This document shows, in pieces, positions 1 through 11,700 of a DNA stretch of 64,000 bases. The translations under genes were made by a program, and so were the position numbers. The notes under the pieces were generated by a model. It was not told where the DNA came from. It was given only the letters and a program-made list of their open reading frames with translations, and ran no database searches. The DNA is from Brachycybe producta (lineage: Eukaryota; Arthropoda; Diplopoda; Playtdesmida; Andrognathidae). Every line of letters starts with the position of its first letter. Within the stretch, counting starts at the first letter, position 1. The stretch is from assembly GCA_036925085.1 (NCBI GenBank), contig JAUPFP010000021.1, forward strand, positions 3,188,027-3,252,026, in the 5' to 3' direction.

Positions 1-1590
1 CTGAAAGACAGAATAATCAAAGTACGAGAGGCGTTTACACTTTAAATCCAGCTTAATTATGATATTTTTCAGCATTTATTTTATTGAAATTCTATTTAGT
101 AAATAAGAATATTAACAATAAATCGTATATCAATCTTATATGGAATATAATGCAATTTTAAAAAAATGACAAGGAATTAAAACATTGAAAGAAAAAACCA
201 TCTAAAAACAAATCTGTCAAAATGTGACTGAACATTATTAATTTACATAATTACACTATGACCTAAAAATTATTCAAATGCAATGGGGGAGAAACCGTTT
301 AACACGAAATACGCAAAGGGAATCAGAATATGTTTTTCGTGTTAAAGGAAAAAAAAAAATATCTATGTCGTTCTATAGTGACAGGACCAAAAATACAGAA
401 TAAAAATGACACATTTTTCAATTATTATCAAAGGTGACAAATAAAAATAGACAGAATGCAGTTAAAAAAAAATTGAAGGAATTCCACCTGTTGTTTGAGT
501 AATGAAATTATTATTATTATTATTATGAAGGATTTTTGACTTTGATAAAAAAAAAATGATATGATAACGATGTTTTTTTTTCTTTCTTCTTCTTAAATTA
601 TAAATTTGTTTTGTCAAAAAAGATGAAAAGATATTTGCATAACCTTTTTTTTAAACTCTTTAATAGATTTTAATCAAATTCGACAAAATAAACAACAAAA
701 CATGTCAACATTAATCATTTTATTCAACATTTCAACCTTGTATTTAACAAAAACACAAACATTTTTAATATTAATTTGTTTTCATTCTTTTGTTTGATTT
801 CTATCAAAGAAAAATATGTTTATAGTTTGGTTTTAAAGTGTAAACACGCCTCTCAAACACTCTTAGATTATCGCAGGAAATAAATGTTTATTTTGACAAT
901 GCTGCTTTTAGACTAAATAGTCCCTCTGCCACATGACCTCTGAGCTCTGTATGCAGAGTAATTATTCAAATTCTGTCTTTCTGAAGCAAAAAAAATAAGA
1001 GCAACTTGAATGTGTTTTAAAAACTAGAAGGTCAACTCAAATAAGCTTAAAATAAGCTTATAATTATGTTAGTTTTAAAATAACTCAATGATATTTTTTA
1101 ATATTCATGAATACAACATTTCAAGATTAAGTTACCCTTCTAGTTTCTAAAACACATTGAAGTTTTTCTTCATTTTACAACTGAAAGACAGTTATTATTA
1201 AGAGTTTTAATGACGTTTTACACTTTTAAAAGCACCTTAATTGAATATAAATTGGATTAATCCAATTTATAATTTATTAATTTATTATTGAAGGTCATAA
1301 AAAATATTTCCTTTTTTTTATAAAATAAGTTCCAATTAATATAATTTAATTGGTAACCTGACTCGGGTACATTAGAAATTTTTATATTCCGGCTTTCGAT
1401 GAAATAAGATAATCTTTTTTTCAAGCCTCATTCCCTCCCAATTTGTAGAGATATCGTTGGAATTTGTTTTCACTACGGTTATAAATTTAATATCTTGACA
1501 CATTCTGAGACAAATCAGATAAATCGATGACGTCATGAGCGGACGATTCATTTTTTTTTTTATATATATGTATATATTTTAAATATTTAG
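1..1590. other. Repeat-rich DNA upstream of the first visible UAP1 exon
   Basis: No coding exon could be recognised here. Bases 1-50 read as the right end of a family A foldback that begins outside the window. Bases 829-1240 hold a second family A copy. Around 285-345 there are fragments containing CCGTTTAACACGAAA, the arm sequence of the pogo-like element at 35132. The stretch is probably UAP1 intron, because the next exon opens in the middle of a codon and the roughly 85-100 N-terminal residues of UAP1 are absent. A TGACGTCA palindrome lies at 1528. Confidence 0.6.
829..1240. mobile_element. Family A foldback element, copy 1
   Basis: The left arm begins GGTTTTAAAGTGTAAACACG at about 831. 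The inner arms have AAAACTAGAAGGTCA near 1020 and TACCCTTCTAGTTTC near 1133, and the right end reads AAAGCACCTTAA. About 90 bases at 873-961 look like extra sequence between the outer and inner left arms. Confidence 0.7.
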
Positions 1591-4500
1591 GTTTACGTCA
1601 AGTTGCTAATGGCAACGTTGGTGTTTTACTACTGGCCGGTGGTCAGGGAACCAGACTTGGAGTTCCATTTCCAAAAGGAATGTATAATGTGGGTTTGCCT
1701 TCTGGAAAGACCTTGTATCAATTACAGGCTGAACGGATCAGGCGATTGGAACAGTTAGCGTTGAAACTGACTGGAAAACGAGGCCGAGTCACATGGTTTG
1801 GAATAGATCAAAATTAATTATTTAATTAATCAATCTCACGACTCAGTTTTTTTATTTTTTAACAGGTACATAATGACTAGCGAACGTACGAGGGAGCCGA
1901 CACTCGAGTTCTTTGCCGGTCATAATTATTTTGGTCTAAATAAGGACAGTTTGGTTGTGTTCGAACAGGGAATGTTGCCCTGTTTCACTATTGATGGCAA
2001 AATCATCTTGGAGACGCCATCGAAAGTTGCGAGAGCACCAGGCAAGTAAAATGATAGCTGGTTGCCGTGTTGCAGCGGTAGTTTCGTAGTCAAGTTCTGA
2101 TTATCTCAAGTTCAAAATGACTGCGTAACTATGTGGTTATAGAAATATGCTTAAAAGAAATTGTATTATTACATGTAAATGCCAAGAAATTACTTCACTA
2201 AGCTCTTTTTAATTGTGCGATGAAAACGTTTTCAGAAGCTATTTTTTAGGTTATGGTCAAGTATACGCGGTTAATATTTTATGGCATACGGATTGTTTAT
2301 TTGTTGTTTCTTATGCTTAAAGGTTTTTTTTTTTCAAATGTAAATGCCTCTCGGAACTTTGATTATTCATGGTTTTTCAGGAGAAAAATTGAGAAAAACT
2401 TGAATGATTAAGCTACCCTTCTAGTTTCTTAAAACTAGAAGGGGTAGCGTAATCACTGAAGGGTATTTTCATGTCGTTGAAGTTGCATAACTTTTGATTT
2501 TATAAGTTACGATTCGGTAATTTGATTATTTTTTGTAAAGAGCTTTAATTTTTAAACAAAATAGCGTCTTGCAATTTCTATAAGCTCACGTGGATGAATG
2601 AAATGTAAAGTTCGAAGCTGCGTAACTTTTGAAACAATAACTATTGAAAATCGTTGAACGTACGTAGTTCAATCACTTAAGAGCATTTTCATGTTGCTAT
2701 CTTTTAAAATATATTTTTTTTTTAATTTTTGACTATAAAAAGTTTATTTTGAAAGATATTTATTGTGAAAATACTATTAAGTGACTCAGTTACTGTTCTA
2801 GTTTCTAAAACACAGATAATTTCTTCTCAATGTTGCTTTTCGGAAACGCAGATAATTTTCAAATTGGCATAAAGTTAGATATTGTCAGGAAAATAGCTTT
2901 TTTTTTCTACAATTTTCTAGTTTCTAACAAACTTTGAACAATTTTTTTTTTCTGAAAACTTGAACTACATGTATGTTAGCAAAATTTACTTACGAATCAT
3001 CTTAATTGAAGGTCACCTTAGAAATATGATTTTCTTCTACGAATACAGATGGAAATGGTGGATTGTATCGCGCTCTTCGTAACAACGGCATTTTGGACGA
3101 CATGGAGAGGCGAGGCGTCCGTTATACGCACGTCTATTGTGTCGACAACATCTTGGTTAAAATGGCCGATCCGGTTTTTATGGGATATTGCATCAAGAAG
3201 GGAGCCGAATGTGCAGCTAAAGTGGTTCACAAGGAGAGTCCGACCGAAGCTGTCGGTGTCGTTTGTCGCGTTGACGGCAAATACAAAGTGGTCGAATATA
3301 GTGAAGTGTCTCTGAAGACGGCGCAAAAGCGAGACAGCGAAGGAAGGCTCGTCTTTAGCGCTGGAAATATTTGCAATCATTTTTTTACGACAGAATTTCT
3401 AAAGAATGTGGTCAAGTAAGATAGAAAAATAAAACCCCAAATTTTGTTGTACAACGATTGATCGTTATGATATTGTTGCGATTTGTAGTGAACACGAAAG
3501 GCAACTTAAACATCATATCGCAAAGAAGAAGATTGGTTACGTTGACGTTAACGGACATTGTGTCGTTCCCGAAAAACCGAACGGTATCAAGATGGAGAAA
3601 TTCGTTTTCGACGTATTCGAATTTTCGTCGTAAGTTTGAGCAATGGAGTCTTCAAGGATTTTGTGGCTTCAACGTTAGTTTGATTTTTGTTGTTGTTCTG
3701 AATTTTAGAAAATTCGTTGTTTGGGAGGTTTTACGAGAAGATGAGTTTTCGCCTTTGAAGAATGCGGACGGAGAAGCAAAAGATACGCCGACAACAGCAC
3801 GACATTCTCTTTACTCTCTACATCAGAGATATATTTTAGAAGCCGGTGGTCGTTTTGTTGACGAAGAAGGAGAAACGATTCCACTGATTCCTAGGTAAGA
3901 CGTTTTCTTGATAATAGTTGATGTTCGACTTAATTCTCTCGGAAGAAATCATTTTCAAGTTTTACCGAGTTCAACATGATTTCTGACCGGTTTGAGATTA
4001 GTTGCGAGAGTTGTATGTGGCATTCTGTTCTTTTTATTTTAGTCCGATATCTTCTGTGATGTCTCGTAGAATTTTTTTTTTTTTTTTCGTAGATACTAAT
4101 TTCGATTCGATGCATTTCTGTTTGTTTTTGTTGCATTTTTCATCTTTGCATTTTTTTTTTAGAAAATATTGCACTTTTGAGCTGCTCCTCCTCTTTCTCC
4201 TCCTCTTTTTAAAAATGTTATGGCTTATTTTTAGAAAAAAAGAAAACCTAGTTATGTTGCATGCTGTAGCTCGTTGTTGTCTCTTTCTTGACCCTTATTA
4301 TTAGCAAAATAAAGTCCAAGTCCAAGCATGAGGACGAAACTGTCGAACGTAATGGCAATAGCATCTGTAACGGCAACACGAACGGCCACGGAAACATTAA
4401 CTCCAATGGATGGTGAGTTATTTTGGAAAGTAAATTACATCTTAAGGTGTATTGTGAACAACGGCGCTGATTATTCGGCAGTTTCAGAAGAGCAGCAATA

Positions 4501-5542
4501 AAGAGAAATTGAAATTGTGTTGAAAACTAGAAAGATAGAATCAATAACTTGATATATTTCAAAATTGATTTTTATGGACTAAAAATTAAAAAAATATCTG
4601 CTTTAAAAGTTGGATCATTTTTTAAACTGACGTAAAAAAAGCTTATTTTAAAAAATATCAACTTGAAAAATACCTTTCTAGTTTCTAAAACACAGTCAAG
4701 TTTCTTTTAAGATGTTTTATGAATTGCTGATTTTGAATTCTGGTTCTTTTGTGTTTCACTAAGAGGAACTTGAATGTGTTTTAGATACTAGAATGGTAAC
4801 TGGATCACTTAAGAGGGTATTTTCATAGTGATATCTTTCAAAATAAACTTTTTCTAGATAGAAATTTAAAAAACATTGTCTGTTTAAAGTTGTGTCATTT
4901 TAAAACAAAGTGTTGAAGCTACCCTTCTAGTTTCTAAAACATGTTCAAGTTCCTTTTATGACCATTTTCTAAAACGTTAATTAATCCAAAGTGAAACTTA
5001 AAAACTTTCCGTAGATTTTCTATAGAGAGTTTTGTCATGGTTAAAGCTTAACTTTATTTTAAGCAGCGTTTTTGAACACTGGGGTAAATTTTGCTTCTGA
5101 AATAGAGAATAATTAATCAGAGTTTGGCGAGCAATGATAAAATGATTACAAGAATCAATTAATTAAACCTATACGTTGATTTTACTGTTTCTTATTATTG
5201 TGTTGAGATAAATATCAAGGAATTTATTTTTTATTTTTCGTAGCCAAAAGTCTTACGTCGGACAGAACGTTGTCGTATGCGAAATATCGCCTCTCGTTTC
5301 ATACGCAGGAGAAGTTCGTAACAATTTTGCTTTCGTCAAACTTTAAAAGTATTTTTTTTTGTTATGGTATTCATTGACTTTTATGGCAAAAATATTTCTA
5401 GGGTTTAGAAGAATTAACAAGTGGAAAGAAGTTTACGCCACCGTTGATATTGAAACGACCCGAAGAGAAACTCCAATCGCATCCAAATGGTTTCACCGTC
5501 GACGTTAAAGATGAAGACAAATGTAACGGAGATTCACATTAG
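1591..5542 (+). CDS. UAP1: UDP-N-acetylglucosamine pyrophosphorylase, 5'-partial
   Basis: Cytosolic enzyme that makes UDP-GlcNAc from GlcNAc-1-phosphate and UTP, the last step of the hexosamine pathway feeding chitin, glycans and O-GlcNAc. Exons read as 1591-1795, 1866-2041, 3049-3415, 3489-3629, 3709-3894, 4305-4412, 5244-5313 and 5402-5542 (stop TAG). They encode 463 residues after a split first codon; human UAP1 has about 520, so roughly 85-100 N-terminal residues lie outside. The nucleotide-binding signature [11 protein letters not shown] is in the first exon, followed by blocks close to human UAP1 such as [44 protein letters not shown] and [14 protein letters not shown]. The sixth exon encodes a lineage-specific Lys/Asn/Gly-rich insert. 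Intron 2 (2042-3048) starts with GC; the other visible introns are GT-AG. Introns 2042-3048 and 4413-5243 carry family A foldbacks. A possible poly(A) signal AATAAA is at 5940-5945. Confidence 0.95.
2375..2850. mobile_element. Family A foldback, rearranged copy in UAP1 intron 2
   Basis: Two arms abut as CTACCCTTCTAGTTTC and AAAACTAGAAGGGGTAG at 2412-2450, followed by a second set of inner arm sequences to about 2850. The order differs from a simple foldback, so this is probably two copies recombined or nested. Confidence 0.55.
4483..4720. mobile_element. Family A foldback in UAP1 intron 6
   Basis: Arms GAAAACTAGAAAGATAG and CTTTCTAGTTTCTAAAACAC flank a centre containing GACGTAAAAAAAGCTTATTT. 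It sits head-to-tail with another copy at 4735. Confidence 0.6.
4735..4960. mobile_element. Family A foldback in UAP1 intron 6, second copy
   Basis: Left arm GTGTTTTAGATACTAGAATG and right arm CTACCCTTCTAGTTTC are present, separated by the usual AT-rich centre. Confidence 0.6.
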
Positions 5543-6234
5543 CTTTTTTTTTTTTTTTGAATTTCTTCGATTCCTGTTACCGAACTGGACCAATACCTCA
5601 ACAAAAAGGACCAACGAAATTTTGTTTTAAAAAAGAAGAGAGACAAATCAACGTGTAAGCTCAAGGAATATAGCAAAAGAGATATTATTATTATTATTAT
5701 TGTTAAATTCACTTTGCATTTTCCTTTTTTGAGCACATCTTTATCTTTGCACTTGTTTTCGAGTGATAATTTCTCCACAATTTTTCTTTCGAGAACTCGT
5801 CAACATTTCTTCTTTTCTCGATCAGACATGTTCGAATTCAACGAACACTATATTTTTTTTTTGCCTCGTAGGCAGATTTTAACAGAATGAATCATATAAA
5901 ACGCTTGCTATTAAAAAGAACGAGATTTCTGTCTGTAAAAATAAAAAGCCAACAATATTCCAAGGGGAAAGGGGAAAGGTGCCAATTAATATATATATAT
6001 TTACAATGTGTATGTGTGTGTGTGTCATTTGTGTATAAATATTTAAATATGGGGATTCTTTTATTTATTATTGATGGCAAAAACAAATTAATTTCAATTC
6101 TGATTTAAAATTTATTATCCCTTTTTTTAAAAAAAAAAAATATTCACTCAATTAAAACTTAATTTATACATATTTACAATATGAATTCAGGATTTCGGTG
6201 AGATTGGAAGAAGAAAAATTAAGAGGGTGAAGTA

Positions 6235-6580
6235 ATTGATAATTCTAATTACGTCACGGTTAGAAAATGTGTGCTACACTCTGTAGATATGATGGCCTGG
6301 TTCTCTAAATACGTTAACACAATCAGCACAAACTGCAATACAGAATTATGACATCGAACTGACTTTTAACCATTCCGTATTGCAGTTTGTGCCGATTTGT
6401 TAAGTCGTGGTTACTATCATATGACTAAGGGTGGTGCAAACGGCAATCTCCAGAATAAGGACGTCACAGCCAATGGCATGTATCGGAATACATTGCTTGC
6501 GGAGATGTCATTTTGACGTTACTAATTCGTATTGCCGTTAGCATCGCATTTAGTCACGTAATCGTAACTTGGGCTTGTGA
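6235..6580. repeat. Foldback-like element with an internal long hairpin
   Basis: GCACAAACTGCAATAC at 6327 pairs with GTATTGCAGTTTGTGC at 6387, within arms of about 35 bases and a loop of about 25. A second pair (GCAAACGGCAAT near 6436 and ATTGCCGTTAGC near 6531) follows. The outer ends, TTACGTCACGG and TAGTCACGTAA, are also roughly complementary. It could be a MITE remnant or a hairpin RNA source. Confidence 0.4.
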
Positions 6581-7289
6581 ACCTATTTATAGATAACAAG
6601 GGCTCAAAGAAAGGGAATGGAAAAGAGAGTAATTTTGGGGGGTGGGAATTTGGAAAAAGATTAAGAAGGTTCATAAATTTTTATATTCATTCCTTGATTA
6701 CATAATTTTATATATATAAATAGCTTAAATTTTCTGTTTAAATTTTTTCTAAAAGGGAATAATTTTAGTTTTATATTTTTTAATTTGCATTTTAACTAAG
6801 TCACAAAAATTCTATATATTTTCAAAGGTTATTATTTTGTTGTGAAGAATAATTTACTAGGAAAAAAAAGGTAAAACTTGATTATAATTATTGTGAAATG
6901 TGTACAGTGTGTTTTTTTTTAAATAATGTAATTGATTTTTAAGTTTGGGTTGATTATTGATCTATAAATATTTGTTGCTTTTGAATGCACAAAATGGTTT
7001 TTGCCCAAAGTGCACTTCAAAAAAGAATATGGTGATAATTCAAGTTTTAAAGTTTTTTTAAAACTAATATGTTTATACAACAATTGTATCAAACCAATTA
7101 TGTGACCAACGATATTATCAAGGCTTAATTTAGTATTAAAATGTTAAAAATTTTGAATTTTGTTTTATGAAAATCAAAAAGATTCTCTCTTGAACAATCA
7201 ACCGTAAGTACATTTTGGAAAGTTTTCTTTGAACGCTAAACAAACTTAAGGTGCACTTAAAACGCCATGTCTTTCAATAGCAAAATTAG

Positions 7290-7500
7290 ATATGTTGTGT
7301 TTTAGAAGGTAGAAGGGTAGATCAATCACTTAAGGGTAATTTCACGTTGATATATTTCAAAATAAGCTGTCAATTTGAAGATGACCCAACTTCAAGCAGA
7401 TGATATATATTTTAGTTTTTGTCTATAAAAAATTAATTTTGAAAGATAAATACTAATTGTAAAAACAATTTCAATTTCTCAAGTGTTGCTCTTGAAACAC
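7290..7500. mobile_element. Family A foldback, degenerate copy
   Basis: TGTGTTTTAGAAGGTAGAAGG at its left and the motifs TCACTTAAGGG, TCAAAATAAGC and GAAAGATA match the family core, but the right CTTCTAGTTTC arm is lost. Confidence 0.45.
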
Positions 7501-7663
7501 AGTATAACCCAGGGGGTCGTTACATTTGTTGACTGTCAGTTGTTGACTGTCATAAGACAGTGAACTTAGTGAAGCCAGCAATGGATGGAGAATGGTAATA
7601 TATCGTACAGTATATAATGAAAATATATCTCAACATTAAAATATTTAAAATGCTGTAGATACA

Positions 7664-7833
7664 CAGGGCTGGATTTAGGCTTAGGCGGAGTGGGCAAATG
7701 CTAGGGGCATATTGACAAAAATGGGGCATATTCTATAATAGAAATGAACCGTAAGTCCGTAAGCACTAACCATTTATCGAGGGCATATTTTCTTTTTTGC
7801 CCAGGAGCACGTGTAAACCGTAATCCGGCTCTG
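7664..7833. mobile_element. Short hAT-like non-autonomous element
   Basis: It starts CAGGGCTGGATTTAGG and ends GTAATCCGGCTCTG, imperfect inverted termini of the CAGGG type common in hAT elements. Flanking octamers TAGATACA (left) and CGGATACA (right) match at 6 of 8 positions, as expected for an old 8 bp target duplication. The ~170 bp length excludes a transposase. Confidence 0.5.
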
Positions 7834-8616
7834 CGGATACAAGCTATAATTTATATTTATAGGTGGGCAGTATATTTCAACATCATATGACTGCTTAATG
7901 CTGAGCGATATTTTTTGTAATATTATGAAATGTTACATATATTATCAGTCTCCATCTATTGCCAGCGTAACTAGCACATATGCTACATAACCTTCCTTAT
8001 AAAGATTCGAAACGTAAATTACAAAACATTATATGACAGATACTGTTACATGTGTATCATATATTTATTTATGACTGGCATTGTCTGATGTACACAGCAT
8101 ATGTGAGAACCATAAAATAATCATATTTTTATTATTTTTTTCTGTATTTAGGTCGTCAAGAGTTTGAAAATCAGCTGTTCCTAAAACATTTTAAATTATC
8201 AACACAAATCACATAACTAATGAATTTTTATTAAACGTCTGAACATAAACAACTTATCACAGAAAACAAGAAAGAAAAACTTCACATTCGCGCAACTAAA
8301 ACCAAATCAGTAGGTTTCTTTTTTTTTTTAAAAAACAACAACAAATAAACACACTGTACCGTCAATAGTATGACGCCTCATAAGCAAAAAAAAAAGCAAA
8401 TAAAAAAATACCTCTTGCCAAAGAATGAAGAAATAATAAGGAAAATTACTCCTCGTTATTTCTCCTCTCTACGTGACGTTAAAATTATCAATCGTAATAC
8501 AAGTATACAGAATATACATTGTATATGTACAGCATGTGGATTTTTAACAAACAAATAAGAATAGTTTCAGGCAATGTTATAATTGTTCTACTTTTTTCTT
8601 CTTCGAGGTTGTAGGA

Positions 8617-8622
8617 TTTATT
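8617..8622 (-). terminator. Candidate poly(A) signal of VCPIP1
   Basis: AATAAA on the minus strand, about 90 bases past the VCPIP1 stop codon. Confidence 0.4.
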
Positions 8623-8708
8623 CAAATGAGGAGAAACCATTTTCAATTGTCATCAGATAAAGTACTTGGATGACCCTAGAAATTGAGAACAAAATGGATC
8701 AATAATAA

Positions 8709-11700
8709 TCAAATGATAAGGTACGAAATAAATTTTATTCTAACATCTTCAACATTTCCATCATCCGGTTTCTCTTCAAGTTGATCGGCCAAAAACTGCA
8801 ATCGTTCGGCGTGAGAATTACAAAAGTTTGATACGTCTGGATTGAGAACGGAATAACCGGGTCCCATCCTCAGCAACGGTTGCATCGGAGACAAATCTGG
8901 CTCTTTGACATCAGCTTGAAGTTGAGTCGATTCTCTGCTATCCATGTCCATTTGTTCCTCACATTCCTCGCCGCCTTCAGCCAGCGCAGAAACATCACTG
9001 TAAGCCTTTTAAACGAACAAAAAAAGAAGATTAGAACCCTATTATACCAGCAACTTTTCATAAAACTTCCATGCAATAAAACTTGCAATGAGTCACACAA
9101 CTCAAGAGTTTACATTGTGATTTGACATTGAACTTGATGAAACTTTATTTGAAACTTGTGCAAAACCCAGTCTCGTGGAATTAAACATTTCATGAAACTC
9201 GCCAGTAAACAGCCAATCAGGATTAAGTAGAAAATGACATCAGAAGTTTAAAGCAAAGTTGCATTGAATATTTCTCAAGTGAAATGCAATTTGAAGTTGC
9301 ATATCAAGTTTTTTTAATTCCATTTTATTATTTTCTTTGGTTCTAATTGGTTGTTTTCAGTAAACAATTTATAAAACTAGTTTCTTGTCGTGATAATGAA
9401 ATTTATTACAAAGTAGTAGTCACAAGTCTCATCGAAAGTTGGATTGCCTGTTTCACTGCATCAAAAGTTGCTAGTTTTATTTGGACATTTAAAAGTCTAA
9501 AATGAAATTCATTTGATGATAACTAACATGACTGGAAGAAGACGGCTGTAGCGAGTAACCCTGACCAAAAAACGGAACTCTTCCGTCGGGCATTCGTTGT
9601 TCTTTATTTATGTGAACTCCGCTCGATCCAGACAACAAAATGTCACCCACACTTTGAATGTTGTTCGTTTTAGGTTGGTGACTGGTGGCATCGCTCATCA
9701 TCGATCCATGTAAAACTTTCTCTTCAATTCCCGGCTCAACGGCAAAATGACCACGAGGTTCGAGACAAAGCTCTAAACGGTCTCGTTTTGCCGTGTATCT
9801 AAAAACTTTATCTGGTAATATCGACAGCCGACAATGTTTACCGTCGACAAGACCAACGTCACGTTTCATTTGAAGGTAAAGAAGTCCACCCGATTCGAAA
9901 AGGTTTGGCAATGTTTGGATGTGTGTCCAAACGTTCTGATTTGTTAACGTTGCAGTCAACATCAACGAAGTTATTGACGCGTCCAGATTGTCCAAATTTG
10001 CTGCAATGAATGTCAATTATGAGTAGAAAACAGTTTTTTTCTTTCAACTTAAAAAAAAAAACGTACAGTTCTGCAAGTCTTGCAGTCTTTGCAAAATATT
10101 AGCAGAGTCTCTACCAAGTAACGATGTTGTTTGATCGATAGTCGGGCCAACAGGCTCAGGAAAAGTATCTAGGAACAGTAACATACACTGGTTTAAAACT
10201 ACGATTTCCGTGTTTGTTGGGAGAAAGCTAATTGTACCCTCTTTATCATCGAAGGCAACTTCGACGGATACTTTGTCTCCAGTTTGAAAAGGTAACACGG
10301 CATCTCCGTCGTCGAGGACAGAAAGAGGAAGATTTTTAGGTGGAAACCCAAACATTATCTTTTTTAAATGCTGACGGTCAATTTCTAAATCATTGGATAA
10401 CTTCTGTAGAAACAAGGCTGCCGATAACGTCGACTCCATCGAAATTCGTAACTAAATTTATAATTCGTTTATTAAATTCTTCAACCTTTTTTTTTGCGAA
10501 TTTAGACAAAAATCGTTACTTGTCTTCCGTCCGACGTTACGATTCGAACCATTTTAACGGCTACGGGAGGAGGTGGGGGAGGAGGATTACCCGAGGACGT
10601 TCCCTCCATCGAACTAGATTCCTAAGAAAACAAAAACCGCAGCTGGAAAACATTAATAAACGCCGGCAGCTAATTGGAATTAGCATCTTTTTACCGTAGT
10701 TACTGTTGATTTGCCTTGAATAGAAGGTGGTCGTTCCGAAGATCGTCTTCTCTGCCTTAGTCGTGCGTTTTCTACAATCTTTTGATGTACCGTTCGTTCC
10801 GTTTGACTTTTTGTCAGTTCTTCTTTGTGTACCACCTATTTGAAAAACAAATTGAAATTCATAACAGAAGCCGAAACGAAATACTTCTACAGCAGTTATT
10901 TACGAACGATGTTTTACTTTGAATCCACTTAGAATTATTTTGTGTGGTGAAGTGGAACGACTTTCGTTCGTTTCTTCCATAGCTGGCACCGGAGGCAGAG
11001 GAGGAGCCGGTTCTTCAGGCTGTTTTGTCTTTTCTAGTATCTGGTCGACAACCTTTTTGACCAATCGTTCGATTCCAAACACACCTAAAGATATTCAAAT
11101 GTCATCACTCTTGTAATTTTTCTTCCTGGTTTAAGCTGATTTTAAAGTGTAAACTCCATTTCAACTGTGGTTATTCTGTCTATCAAGAGCAAAATAAAGA
11201 GAAACTTGAAAGTGTTTTAGAAACTAGAAGGGCGGCTGAATCACTTAAGTGTTTTTTTCATATTGATATATTTTAAAATAAACTTTTTGTGTCAAATGTG
11301 AAAAACGACATGACATTAGTTTTATTTTGAAAGATATCAACATGAAAATACCACTATATGATTCAGCTACCCATTCTAGTTTCCAACAAACTTTCAATTT
11401 CTTCTTGGTGTTGCTGCTTTTCTGAAACAAAAAATAACCCCAAGTTTGAAAATCAGCTTTTCATAAAACGTTTTAAATTTAATATTTGTAGACCTGGAAA
11501 ATGTTTCTGGACTAGATTGTTAGTAACTTCGTAAACATTACTGTTTAACATTGGATCCGATTCGTACTGAAACCACACTACTTTTTCGGTAATCTCTTTT
11601 CCGGCCCAATCGAGAACCACCGAGATGCTGGAAAACAAGATAAAATTACACGATCGAGTCCAAGATTACAGCCTGAAAATCCGTTTCTGCTTACAACTGA

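Larger units (their letters stand above)
5543..8708. other. Intergenic region between convergent UAP1 and VCPIP1
   Basis: No gene was recognised. It contains the UAP1 3' UTR, a short TG-rich microsatellite near 6000-6030, a hairpin-rich element at about 6235-6580, a degenerate family A copy (7290-7500) and a short hAT-like element (7664-7833). Bases 8160-8708 probably include the VCPIP1 3' UTR; AATAAA on the minus strand lies at 8617-8622. Small open frames here have no coding character. Confidence 0.6.

Noticed and set aside
4002-4304. 100-residue Phe/Leu-rich frame in UAP1 intron 5
   Set aside because: Translation of T-rich intron; the real exon begins at 4305 in another frame.
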